DNA of 64,000 nucleotides. It comes from Benincasa hispida (Eukaryota > Streptophyta > Magnoliopsida > Cucurbitales > Cucurbitaceae). The stretch lies in assembly GCF_009727055.1 (NCBI RefSeq), contig NC_052358.1:42166904-42230903 (forward strand), given 5' to 3'. Below are positions 44,365-57,600 of this stretch, in pieces; position 1 is the stretch's first letter; each line of letters opens with the position of its first letter. The position numbers and the translations under genes were made by a program. The notes under the pieces were generated by a model that ran no database searches, had not been told where the DNA came from, and saw only the letters and a program-made list of their open reading frames with translations.

Positions 44365-45708
44365 ATTTGAATCGTCTTTCGAAATGACAATTGATGTCTT
44401 ATCTAGTAAATTATGTTCTTCGAATTAAATATTCAAATAATGCATGAATATAAACTATTAATGTAATTCATAATTTACAGTGAATTTACACATTATTTTC
44501 ACTCTTAATACTTATTGAATTATATTCTTGCATTTTAATTTGGATGGTAAGAGATTATTTTAAAGTATGGCTTGATGTACGTGTGGTTATTGCACTTACA
44601 TTAGAGTTAATCAAGTTTTAACAATTAGGGGATACTTGAAAAGAAAAAGAAAAAAAAGCTTACTGATTAGGCCTTTTTTACACTCCAAATAGTCGTGAAA
44701 GGAGGATAATGAGATTAATAGGTATTATGAAATATCCTACGTATATGATTGATATATATATATATACTTTCATTTGTTTAGTTTTAACCGAGCAATTAGG
44801 GCTGTATATATATTCATCTTAATCCAAATGAAAAGGAAAATATTTTTTTGTGACAATTGGCATTGTTCGTACGAGATTTTTGTAGAAACGTAGTTCATGG
44901 AGTTGAATTTAGATTTACATAGATTTATGCGATTTGTGGTTCAATCTCCAACACTTAAGATTTTTTAATTCTCTCTTAGATGTATACCTGTCACTCAGGA
45001 GATGGAGCAAATCGATATTTCTTGAATTTAAACTCTAGAAAGATCATCAAGTGTCGTATAGTCTTTAGAAATTTAGGGCCGAGAGTTTTGATGATTGGTG
45101 AATTATCTCCTAAGTTAAATCACTTCGGAGTTTTAAATTTCTGAATCTAAAAGGAAAAAAAAAAAAAACCACTCTTTTACGGAGGTTCCATATATGGCAA
45201 TGTGGGCTTGGGTTTGGATTTGGACAATCCTTGATCTCAATCAGGTAGATTTTGGACTTTGTTGGTATTTGGACAAAAAAACTTATTTTTGGGCTCGAGC
45301 CTAAATTTCATGATCCCCAATTAGGATCCAACCAACAATTATTCAAACCAATAGTCATGATCGAAAACACATGTGTCATTATTATTTCAAACACTTAAAA
45401 TAATTCTAAATTTAATAATGTGTGATTTCATCGTTAATTTGACTAAGTTGAGGAATGAGTAACAATTTGTTTGATTGGTTAAAAAATTTTCATGGAAGAA
45501 CATGCAGGTCATTTAAGAAGCAAAAGCTAATAATTAAAGTAGCATCATATAATATAAAAATAAAAGAAATAAAGTTTATATAAAATTATGAAGTAAAAGT
45601 GAAGGCAAAATAGTTTGCAAACCCAAATAAAGATATAGGGTTACAAAAGCTAAGCATGCATATATATAACTTGAGAAGTAGTGTAGGTAGGAGAGGGTAA
45701 GATGGGTA
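44365..45708. other. Intergenic between convergent genes
   Basis: About 1.3 kb containing both 3' UTRs. A (TA)n run at about 44750-44765 and a short A run at 45156 are the only marked features; no gene is seen. Confidence 0.4.
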
Positions 45709-48700
45709 TTATTTGAATTTGTTAGATATAATGTTGCTAATGTCTTGTGCTACAGCCTTTGCATCAGCAGAAACTCCAGCCAACCCTTGCCTTGACAATC
45801 CAACACAATAAACCTTCTTCTCTCCCTTCCAATGCTTTGGGATTCCATTTCTTGGCATTCCCCTTTCATTTAGCACCAATTCATAATCCTACATATATAT
45901 GTACATATATTCATCAATAATTACAAACATACGCTATTAAATTTTCATTCACAACTTGAATTATTCAAAGTTACGCTTCCATTCACATCAATACGATCCA
46001 AAGAAAATTTCGAGTTACACCATTAAATTTTGAAGGTTGTATTAATTTAAAATCCTAAATTATTTGTAACGGTATCAATTAACGGTTCCCCTTTAGACTT
46101 AGCTTGTCGTGCGTAATAGACCTTTTAAATTGTTATAAATGAATTAATTTAGACCGTTTATTAAGATTATATTTGAGAACCATTCATGCATTATATTCAA
46201 TTCTTACACTCGTGTATATGGACTTTTTCAAATATTGGATTAATAAAATGAAGGGTTGAAATTGATGCATGGACAATTTTTAAAGGAGAGTCTAAATTGA
46301 TTAACTTAGGAAAGTTTAATTGATAAAATTATAAGTATAATATTTATCCAAACAAAATATAATGTCCACTTAAAGAGTTTAAATTGATATTCTCGTCAAG
46401 GGTTGTTTGGCCCATTGAGATGGTAATAAGAATATATTTTCATTTTCATTTTTCCATATTTTATACTAGCGATATCTATTTTCTACTTTATAAAATATTT
46501 TAAATATCATAAACCAATTCTAATTAATTTTAGAAATAAAATTTAATTCTTTTTAGAGATAAATATGGGTTTCATCCGAAAACTAAAGTAATTAATTAAC
46601 AATCTGAAACTATTGTAGATAAATATGAGTTTTCTTCTCAAACTAATTGTGAATTAGTAGATTATACCTAATAATTGGGAAGGTCTCTCCATCTTTCTTT
46701 CTTACGTGGGATACATTTGTAACTTTCATTACGTAAATTTCGCTTTAAAAATATTATAAATTAAGGGTATTTTTTATTAACATTTTTTCGGTTGTGTTTT
46801 TCAAAACAATAAAGTTACTACGAGTGTAAACAGGTTGGATTGAATTGGATTGAGGGTATTTTTTGAACTAGTAAAAAAATTCAAATTAATCGAATTGGCT
46901 ACCCGAATTACTCAAATAGGGTCATCAACCCAATCTAACTCTTATAATTTGGGTTGAATAATCCAAGTTATTCGAGTTGTTAGATAATTTGAACATCCCT
47001 AATAACTATATATGTTTTATATCCTTCTGTGTTTGATTTATGGTTTTCATAGACCTATTCAATGCTACATGAGAAATTCTGTATAAGTCTTTTACATAAG
47101 CTTTTAAAGTCATAATTATTAGTATTATAGTGATGATTGTGTATGCGTGATTTTTTTTCCCTCATTTGAAAATATTTTTTTAAGTATTTAGTACGGTAAA
47201 TTATAAATTCAATACAACATTTTATTTCATCATAAAGATTTTATACTCTTCATTTTGTTTTAAAATCTTCACATTTTTGTAACCACATAAATTTGGCTCA
47301 ACAAGTCTAACAAGAATAGTAAAAAGTGTGTAATATACAGACAGATTACTAATATGAAATTTAAAAGTAAAAGAAAATTTATATGGTAGAAAAGAAAATA
47401 AAAAAATAAAAAAATAAAATAAAAAAAAGCTTAAACTTTGGTGATGTAAATACCTGCAGCCAGTTGTTAGCAGAGCTTTTATAGCCAGTGGCAAAGACAA
47501 TGGCATCAAATTTCTTCCTCACTCCATTTTCAAACTCAATTGTTTCCCCATCAATGTTTGATATCTGTGGAACAACCTATATATACATATATTTAAATTT
47601 TGTGCAGCACAATATATATGGTAATAATAATCAAAATTTGTGTAACCGTAATATAGATCAATCATAATGAACTACAATCACAAACGTAATTAAATTGTTT
47701 TTACTATATTTAGATATAATTATGAATCTATCAGATTTGTTGTTACCATTACTATTACTATTTAGGGTTAACGATAACGGTTTTGATAGATGTGACAAGA
47801 AATGTAATAAATTCATAATGTTCATGTTGTAACAATAACAATAATGGTAATGATATGGATATAATAAAATATATAAAAAACCTTAATTTGACCAGCTCGG
47901 ATCTTGGAAATAGTTCCGACATCAATGACGGGCGTCTTCCCGGCGGCGTATTTGAGCTCCATAGGACCCAACTTGGGGCGACAAATCCCATAAGCCGACA
48001 TGTCGCCAAATTTGAGCTTAGAGAGGGCTGTGAGAAGTGCATCCACAACATACATCGGCATATACTTCATCATAACCATTCCCACATACACCATTTCTCT
48101 GTTCAGCACGTGCAACTTCAATACCCATTTTCCACCGTTAGATTCATCCACCCAAAAAATATATATATATATAACGATACTTGAGTGAATTATAAGTTAA
48201 AAAAATACTAAAAGCTAGTTTTAAGATTGATTGAAAGTAGACGTTGATTGAATTTAGATACAAATAATAAGTTTAAAGTACGGAAGAAAAAAATTAAGAT
48301 TGTTTGGAAATGATGGGGGTGAGAATAGTTATGTGTATAACTTTGAAGAACTTTAAATCATAGTGTAATTGAATTTATTAAATTATTCTTAAACCATATA
48401 ATAAAAAATCATAGCAATACAATCTTCCACGTACATAAGTTTTGTTTCATATAAAGGTTTTTCCTTTTTTTCCGTTTGCAAAGGTTGACATATATAAAAA
48501 TACGTTAATGCAGTGAATGTGATCAAAGCAAATGAAATTTAGGAGAACACGTGTTTAGATGAATGCATGCAAAATTATCCAAAATTTAATTCTAAGTTAA
48601 TTCCATATATAAGAAGAAAAATCTAATTTAATTAAAGAAAAGAATGAAATTATATATATAGGAACACTTTTCCATGCAACTAGGTCTCTCTCATGGTTTA

Positions 48701-50335
48701 CCTATGCAATATAATATCTTAAACATCAATTATAAGCGAATGCATGTAGCTCCGTAAGTTTTGACCACAATATTTAGAGAGAGATAAATCTAACATTTAT
48801 AATTAATTTAAGAGAAAAATCATTATTAAAAAGAAAATATAAATCTTATCATATTTTGATAATGTCAAGAAAGAGAAAGATACAATTTTTGAGTAAAAAA
48901 AATAGTGACAAGTGTATTATGTACAACAATATAAATGATCTAATTTGATATATTATGTTAAATTATCATTAGATCCAAGTCCTTAAGAGAAAAAAAGAGA
49001 AATCTTATTACCATAAAAAGGAGAACTATAATATCAACTATTGCATGTTGAATGGTTGGATCAATTCTAGGAGTTTGACTTTGTATAGTGATAGATAGTA
49101 TGCTATTTTAACGTATAAAATCCAAGTTTTTAAGGAAGAGTGAAACTGTAGTTGAGTCTTCTATTTGTAACAATTTATATTGAAAAAGAATTTCAAATTT
49201 TGGCCAATTTAAATGTATCTTAGTTGGCTAAGAGATCATATCACATATTGGAATTCTCTTACCATAAAATCTTATGGGTATTGGAGAAATAAGGTTGTTG
49301 CATGCATATACAAACAATTTTAACTTATTACTTTCCTATTTATCATGTTAAATTAGTTTAAATTAAAATCTAATATTGAACTTAAATAGAAATTAGAGAC
49401 AACTTACAGGGCTTCTAATAACAATTGAAGGCTGAGCTCCATAATTAGAGAGGTCATAAGCAATTTCCATGCCAGAATTTCCACATCCAACCACTAAAAC
49501 ATCTTTCCCTTCAAATGCTTGTCCACTCTTATAGTTACTTGAATGAACAATCTCTCCGCCGAAGGTGTTCAACCCAGTCACCTCCGGCACGTGCCCGACG
49601 CTGTTCTCTCCGCTCGCAACCACCAAGAACTCCGCCGCGTAAACCTCCATCTCCCCCGTCTCGATGTTCCTCGCCTCCACCCTCCAGTTCTTCTCCCCAT
49701 CCTCCTCTAACCATGCCCTCTCCACACTCCTGCAAATCAACAACTCTATCAAACTTTTGGCTATGTGTCGATAGTTCCGTTTAATATCGATATTAAAAGT
49801 TAACCAGAACATCACTCTCGTGAATATTATGTTAATAATAAAAATTCTTAACCTATGTTCAAGTTAACTTAATTCAAAATTTCATGTCAACTAATATAAA
49901 GCTAAAATTACCAATATTGAAGTCAGGGATTTGATTAGAATTCAAGAGTTTTGAGATGTAACATTCTTAGTGACATATTCATAAGAGCAAAAACTTTGAT
50001 ATTTCTGTCTATACTGATATTATTTAAAAAGAACTTCATTACCTACGATAGCGAGGCTTTACGTTGAACTTGGAAACGTATTCGTCGAGATACTGGACAA
50101 AGGTGGCTCGGGACATGAAGGTCGGGGTGGAGGAGGAGTGAGACATCAAGGGAAGAGAGCAAAAGTCTTTAGCTAAGTGAAGGCATAAACGATCATAAGC
50201 TCTCTTCTTCCAAAGAGAAGCATAGCAATCTTCTTTCTCTAAAACAATGTTCGGAATTGAGAGATGATTTAGGTAAGCTGAGGTAGCCAAGCCAGAAGGG
50301 CCAGCACCAACAATCACCACTCTCACTTCTTCCAT
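45709..50335 (-). CDS. YUC10-like: YUCCA flavin monooxygenase (auxin biosynthesis), YUC10/11-like
   Basis: Five exons on the minus strand: 50335-50043, 49729-49408, 48115-47882, 47576-47454 and 45888-45709. All have GT-AG junctions in frame, giving 383 residues, a normal YUC10/11 length. YUCCA enzymes convert indole-3-pyruvate to indole-3-acetic acid using FAD and NADPH in the cytosol or at the ER. Seen: FAD-binding GAGPSG (residues 10-15); [15 protein letters not shown]; the FMO identity motif [17 protein letters not shown]-binding GCGNSG; and the C-terminal FATGYKS followed by [16 protein letters not shown] and [14 protein letters not shown]. The sequence is nearest in memory to the YUC10/YUC11 clade, which is mostly seed-expressed. 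Intron 4 (1.57 kb) holds MITE sequence. No break was found. Family certain, exact orthologue less so. Confidence 0.95.
46010..46400. repeat. Degraded MITE sequence in YUCCA intron 4
   Basis: Phrases such as AAATTTTGAAGGTTGTATTAATTTAAAATCCTAAA and GTTTAATTGATAAAATTATAAG look like the worn inverted halves of the element class also present at 42.2-42.66 kb. Clean termini could not be fixed. Confidence 0.35.
46821..46999. mobile_element. Compact GGTTGGATTGG-type MITE in YUCCA intron 4
   Basis: Left end GAGTGTAAACAGGTTGGATTG; right end, read in complement, GGGATGTTCAAATTATCTAA. This is the same family as the 26774-27733 element (GGGTGTACATG...GAACATCC), and carries the same CCAACCCAATCTAA-like core, but at 179 bp without an inner insertion. 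Confidence 0.55.
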
Positions 50336-50396
50336 TCTACCAATAATATGAACAACCGTTTTTTTTTCCTGTGATTTATTTTTTAAAATTGTTGAT

Positions 50397-50405
50397 CCTT
50401 TTATA
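50397..50405 (-). promoter_or_regulatory. TATA box of the YUCCA gene
   Basis: On the minus strand TATAAAAGG lies about 62 bp before the ATG at 50335, preceded by CCTATCAC. It fits the core promoter by position. The frame between it and the ATG is T/A-rich leader. Confidence 0.55.
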
Positions 50406-50409
50406 GTGA

Positions 50410-52360
50410 TAGGTAGATGCTAGCTGCCAAAGTTGTGAGGTTAATGGTTAATTAACTTTTAGTGACGGTTTCATTATTCTTGGTGTTTGTTTTCAGTAAA
50501 AGCATTTTTGAAGAAATGTTTTTAGGCTAGATGCACCATTTTATATGAAAATTGCAAAAACACCCCTTTTTTCTCTTCTTTTTAGAGTTGAATGACACGT
50601 CGGGATTGTGATTAATTCATACTTTTGACCTTCTAATCATTGAAATATGTCTTAACCAGTTAAAATATACATACTTGGATTGACACCACTAAAGTCATGT
50701 TTGATAATATTTTTTTTTTTTGGGTAAGTTGATCACATTTTTTTTTTAAAAAAAAAAACATTTAAATTCGACAAAAATTTTCAAAAACAATATGAATTTA
50801 GCTTGGTTTTTTAAAACATATTTAAATTAAAACAAGAAAATTGTAGGTATTTTCAAAAACAGAAAATTTCCAAAAACAAACTAAAATGGTTACATAAGGT
50901 GCCCAAGTGTTTTAGATTAAAACTTAATTAGGGAAATATGAGTCACCTTCTAAAGTTATGAAATCAATGTATTTAAACTGTATTTTTGTTCGTACTTGTT
51001 GAGTTTTTATTGTGATCGTTTGATGAGTTTAAAGGTGTTGAAAATGCCTTGAATTTGATATTTGACGTTTTGAACGATCAAGTACGGGAGTCTTGCTATT
51101 TATTTTATTTACGATTTTTTGCCTTAGAGATTAGAGGAAAGTACTATATAAACCTTCTAACTCTAGAGGCGATTCTTGATTTGTAATCTGATTTTTTTTC
51201 TCTCTAATAAAATTACTCTTTCTTTATGCTTATGAATATAGCTCACACATTGTTAGTGAATCACGCAAATCTATGCGTCAGATTCTCTATTGTCTTACGT
51301 TATTTGTTCATCTTTAATTAATTGTTGATATCTTAACAAGGAGTATATTTGCAACAAGAACAATACTTGGGTACATCTTAAGATGACACCCATATTCTTT
51401 GTGCATCGCATTCTAATCACACATAAGAAAAGGATCAAAAGTAAGAAAAATTTACCACTTGGGACTATAATTTGACATATGCCTTTTTTTTTTTTTTTTT
51501 TTATAAGAATCATATAATTGGCATGAATTAGGGTTTTAGAGGGTAAGATGGTGTACACATTTTTCAAGTTGCAATGGACAAAATTATAATGAAATGGTTT
51601 TATTTGCAACCATTTAGAGTATTTACGATAAAGATAGTGGGTGAATCAGAAATATTTGGATGTATCTCAAAATGCAAAATACCTAAAAGTCTAATCACAA
51701 GTTGTCACATGATAATTTTTTTCTTTTTAAATATTTTTTTAAATATTTTTTCTTTATAATCGAAGATGATGGGACTACAAAATATAGTTAGTTCAAAGTG
51801 GTGGGTTTGTGGGTTATCATTGTTATTATTATTATTACAATTTTTTTTTGGCATTTTCCACCTAAGAAATGTTTCACTTGGGTATTACATATATTTTGAT
51901 CCTCAAATGGATTAAATCCATATTTTAAATAAACTACGATAAAACTTTTGTTCCTTAAGTTTAAGGTTCTTTGTTTAATATAGTTTTTTTTAAGAGTGAA
52001 GAACGGTAACAAAGAAACAAAATAGAACCGATTTAAGGAACAAATCTATCGGAAAAATTAGTAAATCTATTGATGGGGTATTTACGAGCATGAGAAGCTA
52101 AAATATGAGCAACTGAATTATATTTGCAGTTCATAAGGAAAAAAATTCTAAATGCACTTTTTTGTTTTTTTGTTTTTTTGTTTTTTTTTTTAAAAAAAAA
52201 CTTGTGTTATTCACTATATATTTAATAACGATATTAATAAAAAAAAATAAAATAAAAATTTTTCTTCATGGATTGAGAAATAATAAAATCATCCTAATTT
52301 TAAAAGTTCCTCAGTGGAAATATTTTTAATTTATCCGTGAAAAACAATCCAAATTTAAAA
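50410..52360. other. YUCCA upstream region and intergenic DNA
   Basis: This is the promoter side of the YUCCA gene. It contains poly(T)/poly(A) runs (50711-50760, 51483-51503, 52155-52200). The short frames at 51295-51609, 51574-51759 and 51788-52012 lack recognisable features. I could not assign specific regulatory sites. Confidence 0.35.
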
Positions 52361-52362
52361 TA

Positions 52363-52940
52363 ATGGTAAAAGTACCATTTTGATCTCTAGATTTTAGGTT
52401 TAGTTTCTATTTCGTCCTTAAGTTTTAAAATGTTATACATTTAGTCTTTCGATTTTGGTTTTGGTTTCAATTTAGTTCCTAAATTTCAAAATGTTACAAT
52501 TTTACCTTTGATGTATGAGTTTTGTTTCAATTTGATCCTTAGATTTCAAGATTTACAATTTTAATTACGATTTTTTATTTTATACTCATTTTTTGTCTTT
52601 AGGGTTAATATAGGTTAATAAATTTAAAATAATTATAATAATTATAATTAATTGAGTTTCACAATTTTTCATAACTTTTAAAATTAAATTTAAAATTTTA
52701 CTTCATAATTACTTTAAATTAATTAAGAGACATTGTCGTCAATAATTGAAAGTGGTTGTTTAATTGTGATTAAAAATGTTAAATCTTAAACTTAGGTACC
52801 AAATTGAAACAAACTTAAGTCTTAATAGTAAAATTGTAGCATTTTGAAACTTAAGAGCTGAATTGGAAGTATTTTCAAACTTAGGAGCCAAATAAAAGTT
52901 ATATTCAAAACATGAGGATTAAAAAGGTACTTTTCCTATA
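52363..52940. mobile_element. MITE with long inverted repeats
   Basis: The left end ATGGTAAAAGTACCATTTTGATC is matched in complement by the right end (AGGAAAAGTACCTTTTTAATCC). Inner pairs are AAGTTTTAAAATGTTAT against GTAGCATTTTGAAACTTAAG, and TTTCAATTTAGTTCCTAA against TTAGGAGCCAAATAAAA. Its general wording (TTTGGTTTCAATTTAGTCC) is the common plant style also seen at 8622-9042. Confidence 0.6.
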
Positions 52941-53380
52941 AATAATTAAACAAGTAATAACACGTGGATCATAATTATTTGTCGATAGAGTTTGTTGTGA
53001 CGAATCTAATTGTCCAAGAAATCTCTTTGGATCATTATTAGGCTTACATAAATGGTATAATGGAATGACAATGATAGTATATTATAGCTAATTAACGTTT
53101 GTTTGACGAGTATAGTCCAATATGCACATTTTGAGATTTTGCACAAGTAATTAGTTACACGATCTATATTCATGTCGGATGTAGACAACATTTCCTAATA
53201 GTCCAAATCCATCGTCATTTAGATTTAGCAATATCGTTATAAAGTGATATAATCATAAACATACAATTTGTTATTATTATCAGTCATTTATCGTCATTTC
53301 TGATATTGTATAAACAGTAGTCTTTCGAGCAAACGAAATGAAAAAAATTAAAAATACATTATAGTAGGCATATCCAAGGA
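52941..53380. other. Intergenic, no feature seen
   Basis: AT-rich, with a minus-strand frame at 53006-53191 that has no recognisable domain. Confidence 0.35.
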
Positions 53381-53599
53381 ATAGTGATATGGGTCAGAAA
53401 GCTAAAAGAAGAAAAAATGTAGAGGCCTGCTATGAAGTTGATGAAACGAGGAAGATAATTTTCTTCTTCCTTTTCCTTTTTCTGTATATATTGAATACTT
53501 TCTCCTTCTCTCTATATTTTGTACAGAATGTGTATATAATATTTATACATCAGTGTGTATATAAAACGACAGGGTAGGAATCTATTATAAACCAACTTT

Positions 53600-54140
53600 G
53601 TCCTTTTGATTTGCACAGTCGGCCGTTGTACCAGAATCGGTTGGGGAGAGAGAGGCGCCACGGTGGCTGCAACGTCAGCTCCACGTAGCCTGGTCCCACC
53701 TGCTGTTGAGGACGATGTGTCATCCTTGTCAATATGAGGTCAAAGCCTTTCATGCAAAGCTCTCTTGAGGACTTCCATGCAGTAATCGTTCTTCCATTGT
53801 GCATGAAAGTCAAGAAAATGGCTCAACACCATAGGATTTGCAAGTAAAGAACGTCCATCCACCAGGCCATCCTTATTGTCAACTCTTTTTCATCTCGTCC
53901 TTCGTCACGGACCACTATGCAATTTGGCCAATTTGTGAGGCTATCAGCTGAAACTAACAAGGATAATTCAACCTCTACATATCTCCACAACGGTATGATA
54001 TTGCTCACTTTTGGCATAATTCTCATGATTTTACTTTTGGTATTATCTAAAAGGCCTCATTCCAATCGAGATAGTTGTCCTTACTTTATATACTCATGAT
54101 CACTTTTTTCCCAAACCAACGTGAGACTTTATTTGCACTC
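53600..54140. repeat. Unidentified GC-richer segment, TRIM-like in its right half
   Basis: 53600-53830 is much richer in G+C than its surroundings and has an 87-codon minus-strand frame (53813-53550) with no domain I recognise. 53985-54140 has GGTATGATATTGCTCAC, AAAAGGCCTCATTCCAAT, TATATACTCATGATCA and CAACGTGAGAC, a word order I associate with a small, widespread plant repeat of TRIM type. Neither LTR pair nor target duplication was found, so the identity is weak. Confidence 0.3.
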
Positions 54141-54534
54141 GTAATAGAAACTTGACTTCTTGTAAAACCTTATAGTCTCCAAATGACAATCAACTTCTTT
54201 TTGTCGGCCTGGTCGGTGCTCTAAGCCAACTGTGTTATAAATGAGTATTGGAAAAAAAAATCAATTATCGATTTCAATTGTTGTGTCGTGGAAACTACTG
54301 CCTTGAAAGCAAAATCGACGTGACCTCGATACTCAATCATCAGAAGCCGGTTGCTTCCCAAGGTTAACACAATACCCTTTTTAGACATGCACTCGTCGAA
54401 GAAGGATTGGAATCGAGTGAAAACTTGGCTTAGAATTAAATCATTAAAATAGAGAGCTAAAACTCAAATTTCACCTCAAGAACTAAAACAAACACTTTTT
54501 TCTTCTTATAAGAATCCAACAAAAAAAAAAATTA

Positions 54535-54670
54535 TAAATTAAATATAAATAACGTTTCATATCTACATTAAATACAAAAACATTTCATATCTAAATTAAA
54601 TAGGAAAATGTTTCATATCTACATTAAATACAGAAAACATTTTCAAATTTAAATCAAATATGAAAAATCT
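54535..54670. repeat. Short tandem repeat, ~35-38 bp unit, about four copies
   Basis: ATTAAATA(C/G)..AAAA.(C/G)(A/T)TTTCATATCTA(C/A) recurs at about 54538, 54570, 54596 and 54624, the last copy being degenerate (TTTTCAAATTTAAATCAAATATG). AT-rich, non-coding. Confidence 0.7.
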
Positions 54671-54679
54671 TTTGCTAAT

Positions 54680-57600
54680 TTTATAATAAGTCATTCCAAT
54701 AAATGACTAATTGACTAATCATTCCTACTAGTCCATGTGTTCAGAAGGTCATCTCCTATCAACGTACCAACCATCGGTTGATCAAGAACGAATGAATCTT
54801 TAAGGTTCGGAGACTGGTTCATATTACCGTCATTGTCCTTATCAATTGCAGCATGCGATCCCATTAGAAATTGTTATCACATTTACATGGGGATTTTTGT
54901 ACCAAAATAAATATGGATATGAAACTCTCCTAAAAAATTAGGTTTTATAGAATTGCTCTTCACATAATTGATACATAAAATTTGTGAGTTACTAGTCAAA
55001 AGTATCAATGTGAATATATAATTTGAATTAATGACCTAAAACATATATCTTTAATTCTATTACAAGTAATATAATTACAATTGATAGTATTTTTATAAAT
55101 AATAATCAAGTGTATTTAAAAAATTACAAATATAGCCAAGTTTATCTATGATAGACTTTTATCGTTATAGACTCTTACAAGTGATATGGTCTATCATTTA
55201 TAGACTCCTACCAATAATATGGTCTATCACTAATAGACTATTTAAATTTGGTCATATTTATAATTTTTTTTTACATTATATTATATTTATTAATATTTTA
55301 GATCTAATATCTATATTTGTAACTGTCCTATAATAATGTTGAACTAATTAAAGAATACAAGTCAAAAGTTGCAAGTTCTACTTGTGGATCTTTACCATTT
55401 ATTAGTGAAGCGACTTTTATAGCATGTGGCAAAAGACTTATGACATATGGATTCAAATCTATTTAACGATTTATTACTTAATTTAATGCTTAGAATATCT
55501 TACCCCTAAAAGTTATTATATATACCTAAAATCAATTAATATATCTACATCCTATTGCAAATGAATATCAACCGAAATATTTGAATGTTTCACTCGATAT
55601 CTCTTATTTCGTCATTAACAAAATAAGCGTAATTATTTTAACTGATAAAAATGGTGTAAATATTTTTAAATATAATAATATATCATTGTTTTAGATAGAA
55701 TAGTCATCTATCAGTGTCAATATCTATTAATGTCTAGAACTGATAATAATATTTTTTTATATTTATAAATAAATTGACTCATTTTACTATATTTAATAAC
55801 AACCCTTAAAAAACGGTGTTCTCATTATTGTGACATCATAAAATAAATATGAATAATTCATATATATAGAATTAAGTAAAATTGAGTGGTTCCTTGTGTG
55901 ATTTCACCTTCACGAGCACCTCATCCCGAATAGAGCTATTAAAGATCCAACTATCACCAAACTAAAAAAATTTAATTTATACCTCTAAACTTTAGCTTAT
56001 ATCAATTAAAACTTTAAATTACTTTCTATAAGTGAATCAATATGGATCAATTACGAAAATGAATCATAACTAGTATTACTTGATTTTCATTTATAATCAA
56101 TTCAAAACTATTCATCGCCTCCCAAAATTTTATCAAAATTACCGATAAATAATAAATAAATATTCGTAAATAAGTAAACAAACACGGAGAGACAAGAAAA
56201 TGAAAAACTACTTAAATTAAATAATATTAAATTGATTTCATCAATTTTCTTATATATCTAAATCCCGCATTTAAAGAAGAAATAAGTTACAAATGTGATT
56301 TTTTTTTAATAATATGTGAAATGAGAGAATCGGATCCTGAACTTCGAAGTTGATAGTACAAAGAGTATGTCAATTGAGATTGAGATAGGTTCATTTAATG
56401 ATGTATTAACAAATCTAAAAAGAAATACCAGTGGATATTCACATTGATTCAATGATTCATGTTTTGGGTCTTTAACAGATAAAGTTTATTAGCATAAGGT
56501 TTTTGAGTAATACCATTTTCAAAGACTATGGGTACAAGTGGCTTTTTTTCCCAAAAGAAAAAGAAGTTAATTTTTGTTATGTCATCATTAACTTTTTAAG
56601 GGGGGAAAAAGGGAAAAAAACAACAAAGATTTTGACAGGCAGGACCAGAGAAGGTGAGAATTTTCAAACTCACTGCATGATATGACTTTTCCCTTTTTTT
56701 TTGTAACTGCTGATTCACTTTAGAAGAAAATGTAACTGACTTTCAATATTTTAATTCCCAATACATAAACTGACATTTTCTTAGTTGTGCAGAAATTATG
56801 ATCCAACACTTCTTTCTTATCCTTTCAAAGAAAAGAAAAATTCTAACAATTTTATAATTTCTTTGAAATTATTATAGTTATTGTTTGTTTGGGAAAAAGA
56901 AAAAAAAACTATTCTCTTTAGTTTGAATTTTTATTAGTACAAATTTTTAGTTAGGATTTGAAATATGTTTTTAGAGATTAGATAAACATGAACATTTAAA
57001 AAACAAATACCAAGACCACAATAAACTTAATCAATTTATAGGATTTGAGTTGCGATACCAATTGTCAATTTGAATTTGGTTTAATTAGTTAAGATATATA
57101 TTGTCGATCAAAATAAAACAATTTCGAGTCTCATGTTGTCGAGCTGAAAAAATTATTATTTTTGTATCATTTGATTATGTTTGATAAACTATATCTTTTT
57201 TAGGAAAAAAAACTATTCAATTTGATAACCTAATAAACTACACCTAAATTGGTGTAGAAATAATTATTTATAAAAAAAATAATTGCAAATACAACAAATT
57301 AATGATTATTTTTGTTTGTTATATAAAGTAGTTAAATAAATAAATAAATTGATTTTTATTGATACAAGCCACAACGAGTAATTAAGATGTTTTCTCAATC
57401 GAGCATCTACTTAAGTATATATGATTAATTTATTGTACCATTGAAAAATAGGTTCAAATTGCCTCTCAACAAAAATCGTTGAACTGAAAAAATGTCAAAT
57501 ATTTTTAATGATATATTTGCAAATTGCAATTATATTTCTTTAAGAAGTTATATGCACCTTTTAAATACATTTTTAAAAAAATTACTTAATACAGATTTAT

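Noticed and set aside
47822..48184. Overlapping frames around YUCCA exon 3 other than the exon itself
   Set aside because: They run into intron sequence or the opposite strand; only 48115-47882 keeps the YUCCA alignment with GT-AG borders.
49515..49784. Plus-strand Pro/Ser-rich frame over YUCCA exon 2
   Set aside because: Antisense shadow of the GC-rich exon; the minus-strand reading has YUCCA motifs and consistent splice sites.
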